A stretch of DNA of 38,460 nucleotides. Source: Oscillospiraceae bacterium (GTDB lineage: Bacteria > Bacillota > Clostridia > Oscillospirales > Oscillospiraceae). The translations under genes were made by a program, and so were the position numbers. Of this stretch, positions 34,409 to 38,460 are shown in pieces; the stretch's first letter is position 1; the number at the start of each line of letters is the position of its first letter. The stretch is from positions 1-38,460 of the forward strand of contig JAAWQS010000022.1 of the NCBI GenBank assembly GCA_022800665.1, in the 5' to 3' direction. Below the pieces are notes generated by a model. It was not told where the DNA came from and did no database searches. It saw only the letters and a program-made list of their open reading frames with translations.

Positions 34409-37042
34409 CTATTGTATTTCCGTCAGCTTCACCGCTTCTCCATCGCATGTCACACCCACTGGCGCCCCTTCCGGCAGGGAGAGCAGCAGATATCCGCTGT
34501 CCTTCTTCTGGAAGCGCACAATATCCACCGTCCATTTGCCGTTGTTCAGCACAGGCTCATATCCGAAGCTCCAGGCAAAGCCGTTATAATAGATATACTG
34601 CCTGCCGCCGGAGCGGACGAGGTACCAGGTCCTGACAGCGCAGTCCTGCACCGCCTTGCGGGCCGCATCCGGCAGGTCCTCCCTGGATATGTTGACAACA
34701 GAATCCCCGGCATCGCCCCCGGCTGTTACGGCAAATCCGCCGCTGACGCCAGTCAGCGCCCCATCCGGGGCCCGCAGGAACAATTTGTAAGTCCCGGCCT
34801 TTGCCGGAGGCCCAACGGTAAAATCCGCGGCGCAGCGCAGCGGCTCACCTGGCTGCCGCCGGTTGTTCACGGACCAATAGGCTGTGTCCGTTTGCCCGTC
34901 CTTTGCGAAAAAAACCTGCATTTTGTTTCCTGTTTCCGCAGAAATATCATACCAGATTTTGTCCCCATCGGACAATGTGTATTCCCCCAGGCAGATGCTC
35001 TCTCCAGCCGCTACGGTTTTCAAATCAATAGGACTGGCTGCAGCCTCGCTGTCCTCCCGCTCATCCGCATCGAAACTATCATCAAAAAGCTCCTTGATTT
35101 CGCTTTCCGTCAGATAACCCACGCTTTGAATACCGCCATCCGCATTCCGGACAACCTTGACCGCCGCCGTACCTTTGGGATTCGTCTGGAGGGTGACAAG
35201 GGATGTATCTGTCCGGAAATCCACAAAAATCCGTGTCAGCTGCCCCTGGTAATAATAACTCGTGCCGCTTTTGGTGATGCCGTACGCCTTGTATTCCTCC
35301 AGCCGCTGTTTTTCCCGGTCCGCCTTGATGTTGTCCGTCTCCTGCTGCGCCCAGTCCGAGCCGGAGGCGTCGGCGATGATGGAGGAAAAAGCAAGCTCGC
35401 CGTCCGCTATGGCTCTGGCCGCCCAGGCGTCCTGGCTGGCTTTGCTCATTCTGTTCACCAGGACGGAGAAGAAGGCGAAATTACCGTCCGCGTACGCTTT
35501 TTCCGCAAACACGGTAAACAGCGGGCTGTTCTGGGAGATACAGTTTACACTTGCGCCGAAATACGCGATTTCATTGTCCGCATAGAACTGATCCAGCCAC
35601 TTGCGCTGTACGCTCTCCTCCAGCATTGCAAACGCCGGCAAAAAACCGGAGAAGTCAGCCTCATTATAGCTCTGCTCCGCCACATCTGCGGCGCTGCTGT
35701 TCCCTATGTTTCTGACCCTGGTCACAAGCGGACGGGTCAGGGGGAAGTCCGTCTGCTCTGCCTTCAGCCGTTCCAGAAGAACAGACAGGGCGCGGCGGAT
35801 GTCTTGGTCCTTCAGGCCGTCTTTGCAGCCGCTGGTGTACAGGACCGTCATGGTACTGCCGCCGGGCAAAGCAAGCTCTGTGCTCCCGTACGTCTTTTTT
35901 GCGTTTTCCGGGACGTTCCAGCCAAGTTCAAACAGGTATGGGGCCTGATAATAGCTCTCCTGGGTGTACCGGAAAGCGGCGGACGGGTCGCCCTTGACCG
36001 CGTTGGGAACCGCCGCGTCCGGCCTGGCCTTGGCAGGACCGGTATAGGCCCCCGCCGCCGCCGCGCCCATCAGAAGTAACCCGGCGAGTAAAAACGAAAA
36101 TAGAGTAACCAGTTTAGAACTTTTCTTGTATTTCATAATAGCGCCTAACCTTTCTTTTAATAACGCCCCGCTCTCGTTGAGGGGGATGGAACCGGCAGAA
36201 TCCTCATAGCGTCCCCCGGCCCCCATAGCCCGCAGCAGCATATCGCCGTAATCTCTGCGCTGATGCGGCTCCAAATCCCGGATGACCGCCTCGTCACAGG
36301 CCAGCTCGCAGGCCCGGCTGACCTCCCGCTCCATCAGCCACACCAGGGGGTTGAACCAGTGCAGGCAGACCGTCAGCTGTACCAGCCACTTATAGAGCAG
36401 GTCCCGCCGCCGGTAGTGGGTCAGCTCATGGCGCAGGGTGTACTGGAAATCAGCCTCCGGCAAACCGGCGTCCGGCAGGATGACACAGGGCCTGCAAAGC
36501 CCCAGCAGCATGGGAGAGGACGCCAACGGGTTTTCGTACAGCTCCACGGGGCGGTTTATACCAAACTGCCCGCACAGCTCGCCCAGCCGCTCCAGCAGCA
36601 AAATGTCCGAAACCCCAGTGCATCCCGCCCGCATATATCTGCCGAAGCTCTGGTAAATCGTGGCCTTGCGAATCAGCAGCAGCGCCGCTGCGGACAGCCA
36701 CACCGCCCAGATATTCTGCCCCAGTATTTTGCCAGGCGGCCCGCTCTCGTCCGGCGAAGGCTGGAGCAGCGTCCCGGCGGCAGGAGACAGCGTCTGAAGC
36801 TCTGCGCTCTCGTTTGGCACGGGAAGGGCCTCCGTAGCAGGAGCCTCCTGGAAAAGCGTACCCGTCAGGCTAACCTCCGGCGACAGCGGCAGCAGCAGAC
36901 GGGCAATCACCACCAGCCAGATATAATACTGCCACCGGCGGCTGAATCGCTTCTGCACCAGCGGTCTGGCCAACAGCAGGAGCAGTATCAGCAGCGAGCC
37001 GGAAAACGACAGACTCAGAAACACCCTGAAGATGCCGTTCAT
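34409..37042 (-). CDS. blaR1: M56 family BlaR1-like transmembrane metalloprotease
   Basis: An 877-residue relative of the antibiotic-sensing protease BlaR1/MecR1. The N-terminal part has membrane helices (about 13-25, 40-52, 112-125), then the zinc protease motif RHELTHYRRRD (His205, Glu206, His209) and CELACDEAV. The C-terminal half, outside the membrane, is atypical: it has no visible penicillin-binding Ser-x-x-Lys sensor of the BlaR1 kind. Instead there is a region of helical units (DQFYADNEIAYFGASV, AEKAYADGNFAFFSV, AARAIADGELAFSSI) and a beta-rich tail (ISAETGNKMQVFF, GTYKLFLRAP). The partner BlaI lies upstream, overlapping by four bases. It probably detects a signal other than beta-lactams; that is inference. 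Confidence 0.86.
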   Translation of the reverse strand: MNGIFRVFLSLSFSGSLLILLLLLARPLVQKRFSRRWQYYIWLVVIARLLLPLSPEVSLTGTLFQEAPATEALPVPNESAELQTLSPAAGTLLQPSPDESGPPGKILGQNIWAVWLSAAALLLIRKATIYQSFGRYMRAGCTGVSDILLLERLGELCGQFGINRPVELYENPLASSPMLLGLCRPCVILPDAGLPEADFQYTLRHELTHYRRRDLLYKWLVQLTVCLHWFNPLVWLMEREVSRACELACDEAVIRDLEPHQRRDYGDMLLRAMGAGGRYEDSAGSIPLNESGALLKERLGAIMKYKKSSKLVTLFSFLLAGLLLMGAAAAGAYTGPAKARPDAAVPNAVKGDPSAAFRYTQESYYQAPYLFELGWNVPENAKKTYGSTELALPGGSTMTVLYTSGCKDGLKDQDIRRALSVLLERLKAEQTDFPLTRPLVTRVRNIGNSSAADVAEQSYNEADFSGFLPAFAMLEESVQRKWLDQFYADNEIAYFGASVNCISQNSPLFTVFAEKAYADGNFAFFSVLVNRMSKASQDAWAARAIADGELAFSSIIADASGSDWAQQETDNIKADREKQRLEEYKAYGITKSGTSYYYQGQLTRIFVDFRTDTSLVTLQTNPKGTAAVKVVRNADGGIQSVGYLTESEIKELFDDSFDADEREDSEAAASPIDLKTVAAGESICLGEYTLSDGDKIWYDISAETGNKMQVFFAKDGQTDTAYWSVNNRRQPGEPLRCAADFTVGPPAKAGTYKLFLRAPDGALTGVSGGFAVTAGGDAGDSVVNISREDLPDAARKAVQDCAVRTWYLVRSGGRQYIYYNGFAWSFGYEPVLNNGKWTVDIVRFQKKDSGYLLLSLPEGAPVGVTCDGEAVKLTEIQ

Positions 37043-37416
37043 GGTTGGCTCTCCTCCCAATACTGTTTCAGCTCCTCGTAATCCGCCGGGGAGAGCAGTT
37101 CCCCCTGAATCAGCGTTGCCACCAGCCCCTTTGCGCTGCCCTGATACAGCTTGTTGAGCAGCGTCCGGGCCTGGGCGGTCTGGTAGTCCGCCTGTGTGAC
37201 CAGGGCGGCGTACTGGTTGCGGCGTCCGATTTTGCTGGTTTTAAGCAGCCCCTTGTCCACCAGTCGGGACAGCAGGGTGATGACAGTGTTCTTCTGCCAG
37301 GTGCGGCCCGCTTTGGCGAGTTCCTCCATAATCTGGGCGTACAGGGCGGTCCCGCCGCTAGCCCAGACGATTTTCATCAGTTCCAGCTCGGAATCAGAAA
37401 TTTGTTGGGTTGCCAT
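37039..37416 (-). CDS. blaI: BlaI/MecI family repressor
   Basis: A 125-residue winged-helix repressor of the BlaI/MecI family, cleaved by its partner protease to relieve repression. The conserved parts are ISDSELELMKIVWASGG, then TWQKNTVITLLSRLVDKGLL (recognition region) and KTSKIGRRNQYAALV, then the dimer helices. The ATG at 37416 has AAAGGAGG eight bases upstream. It overlaps blaR1 by four bases, the usual order blaI-blaR. The promoter just upstream contains repeated sequence elements that could be its own operators. Confidence 0.92.
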   Translation of the reverse strand: MATQQISDSELELMKIVWASGGTALYAQIMEELAKAGRTWQKNTVITLLSRLVDKGLLKTSKIGRRNQYAALVTQADYQTAQARTLLNKLYQGSAKGLVATLIQGELLSPADYEELKQYWEESQP

Positions 37417-37440
37417 ATGCGTTCCTCCTTTGACGACGTT

Positions 37441-37476
37441 TTGTAGGCCTAAATTAAGAATAACACATTGTAGGCC
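37441..37476. promoter_or_regulatory. Two direct repeats TTGTAGGCC in the blaI promoter
   Basis: TTGTAGGCC occurs at 37441-37449 and 37468-37476, start to start 27 bases. One copy lies between the -10 and -35 and the other downstream of the -10. BlaI operators classically contain TACA...TGTA; each copy holds the half TGTAG, so they are candidate half-sites for autorepression. Confidence 0.45.
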
Positions 37477-37844
37477 AAAAGTCAAGGGTTATTTTCCAGC
37501 CCGCCCGGCCTGTTGAAAAAGTAGAGTTTTCTTTATCCAGTGCGGCTTGTCCTTTCCGCTTCGCCCAATACTCACGCTCGGTAACTCGGTTCTTGCTCCC
37601 ATGCAATAAGTCAATCTGATAGAGGTTTTCCCGGTGGCACATCTCCATGACTTCTTTGGTTCTTGCCGTATTTCAGATTGGAGCGCATACACGCTATGGC
37701 GAAATCCTCCCCGCCGCAATTAAGGGAAGCTATACGGTAATCGTCACGGAGAACAAGCCGCCCGTTCCCGTCCAGTGTGGGCTTCATGGTAAACTCGTCA
37801 TGCTCAAAGGTTAGGTAACTGCTCGGCAGCTCCATAGCCGGCAT
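37454..37844 (-). pseudogene. Frameshifted remnant of an unrecognised mobile-element protein
   Basis: Two overlapping frames join into one likely ancestral protein: MELPSSYLTFEHDEFTMKPT (from the ATG at 37835 or 37844) through GNGRLVLRDDYRIASLN and ACMRSNLKYGK, then the shifted frame KEVMEMCHRENLYQIDLLHG and VTEREYW. The shift occurs near 37660-37670. I do not recognise the family; the neighbouring MobC-like remnant suggests an element gene. The tail of the second frame runs into the blaI promoter, so the true end was probably lost. The composition is less GC-rich than the neighbours. Confidence 0.45.
37457..37485 (-). promoter_or_regulatory. Promoter of blaI-blaR1
   Basis: On minus, TTGACT (37485-37480), a 17-base spacer and TATTCT (37462-37457), about 41 bases before the blaI ATG. 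Confidence 0.7.
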
Positions 37845-37846
37845 TT

Positions 37847-38090
37847 TTAGAGCTGATATGTTTGAATGTTGCCAACGGCTTCACTTACTTTCTGCAAGAC
37901 TTCAAACGGCAAGCCCGGATATGGCGGCTTGTACCTCTTGGGAGAGGGTGTTATAGGGTGCGCCGTACTTGTTCAGACAGCGGGCAATCTGATTCAAGTT
38001 GCCGCCGATTTTCCCGTACTCGGCTGTACAAGATTCCCGCAGGACAAATTGAGCGATTAGCGAAATTTGGTACTGTGGTAGAATCTTGCT
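37847..38090 (-). pseudogene. MobC-like relaxosome protein remnant
   Basis: The first frame (from after a stop at 38093) carries GKIGGNLNQIARCLNKYG, holding the N-L-N-Q-I-A-R motif typical of the plasmid and conjugative-element mobilisation protein MobC, then APYNTLSQEVQAAISGLAV and a stop at about 37908. A second frame then continues FEVLQKVSEAVGNIQTYQL to a stop at 37847, as if one base had been lost or gained. The N-terminal half is absent or unrecognisable. This suggests decay of an integrated mobilisable element. Confidence 0.6.
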
Positions 38091-38413
38091 CTAAGGAAGT
38101 GGCGGCTTCCCCTGTGTGGGCTTCCGCTGATACCCTCGACGGAGAGGGCGGGGCTTCTGCCAACTTTGCGGCGGTATTCTTCCCTCTAATACCTACAAAC
38201 CAGCAAAATGCAAAATGGACGTTGATTTGCAGAAATTCCCCCTCATTACCTACAACACCACACAAACTCGAATAGGCGGAAATTTGTGAAAATTTCTTCT
38301 CGCCCGCCCTCCACGGACAACCTGCGGATTTGCCAAACGGGAGAGGGAAATTCTTTTTATCCCCCTTTGCACGGCATAATACTGGCGATTTCTGAAAATG
38401 CCAAAAATGGGCG
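38091..38413. other. Non-coding remnant DNA
   Basis: No intact gene is recognised. Short open frames on both strands have no ribosome site or protein-like pattern. It is AT-richer than the rest of the window and probably belongs to the same decayed element as the MobC-like remnant. Confidence 0.5.
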
Positions 38414-38447
38414 CAAAAAAACAGGAAACCTTTTCTTGATTTCCTGT
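38414..38447 (-). terminator. Terminator for transcription entering from the right on minus
   Basis: An 8-bp stem (ACAGGAAA at 38421-38428 with TTTCCTGT at 38440-38447) with an 11-base loop is followed on minus by seven T residues (read at 38420-38414). It would end a minus-strand gene lying beyond the window. Confidence 0.75.
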
Positions 38448-38460
38448 CTTGGTGTGCCGT

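Overview
The window is about 60% GC and tightly packed. Its gene set is that of a Gram-positive Clostridia anaerobe, most likely of the Oscillospiraceae (Flavonifractor/Lawsonibacter-like): RNase J and RNase M5, ComEC, AsnA, a type II fatty-acid operon with FabK instead of FabI and a MarR-type regulator, NADP-type glutamate dehydrogenases, and BlaI/BlaR1. The family placement is inferred from gene content and base composition; no rRNA is present to confirm it.

Layout. 1-3.7 kb: a MATE exporter and RNase J, each with its own promoter, with a long structured leader before RNase J. 3.7-6.4 kb (minus): asnA, pepD and a 46-residue ORF. 6.5-7.7 kb (plus): a DUF1624 membrane protein and a Nudix hydrolase, ending in a strong bidirectional terminator. 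7.7-14.5 kb (minus): a CbxX-type AAA ATPase, an XRE regulator, comEC, holA, an RNase M5-like gene, a GNAT gene and a 52-residue membrane ORF. 14.6-15.6 kb (plus): a lipoprotein barnase and its barstar, then a terminator.

15.6-25.2 kb (plus) is a complete initiation and elongation set for fatty-acid synthesis: acpP-accB-accC-accD-accA-fabH-fabK-fabD-fabG-fabF-fabZ, mostly joined by 1-7 base overlaps. It is driven by a near-consensus promoter flanked by two inverted repeats, and a FabT-like MarR gene with its own promoter follows. AccBCDA makes malonyl-CoA, FabD loads it on AcpP, FabH starts the chain, and FabF/G/Z/K extend it. 25.3-28.9 kb: an intracellular GH13 glucosidase, a chemoreceptor with an extracytoplasmic zinc-binding (CZB) domain, and a truncated acyltransferase.

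28.9-34.3 kb (minus): an MBL-fold hydrolase, two tandem glutamate dehydrogenases, a DUF421/DUF4363 pair and a Uma2 protein. 34.4-37.5 kb (minus): blaI-blaR1. 37.5-38.46 kb is decayed mobile-element DNA with a frameshifted MobC-like remnant.

The most unusual observation is the second glutamate dehydrogenase. It keeps the fold motifs but has alanine at the catalytic lysine (residue 125) and at a conserved cofactor-site threonine, while its operon partner is canonical. This suggests an intact, co-expressed pseudoenzyme. Other leads are the outward-facing CZB chemoreceptor, the membrane-tethered barnase, and a BlaR1-like protease with no penicillin-binding sensor.
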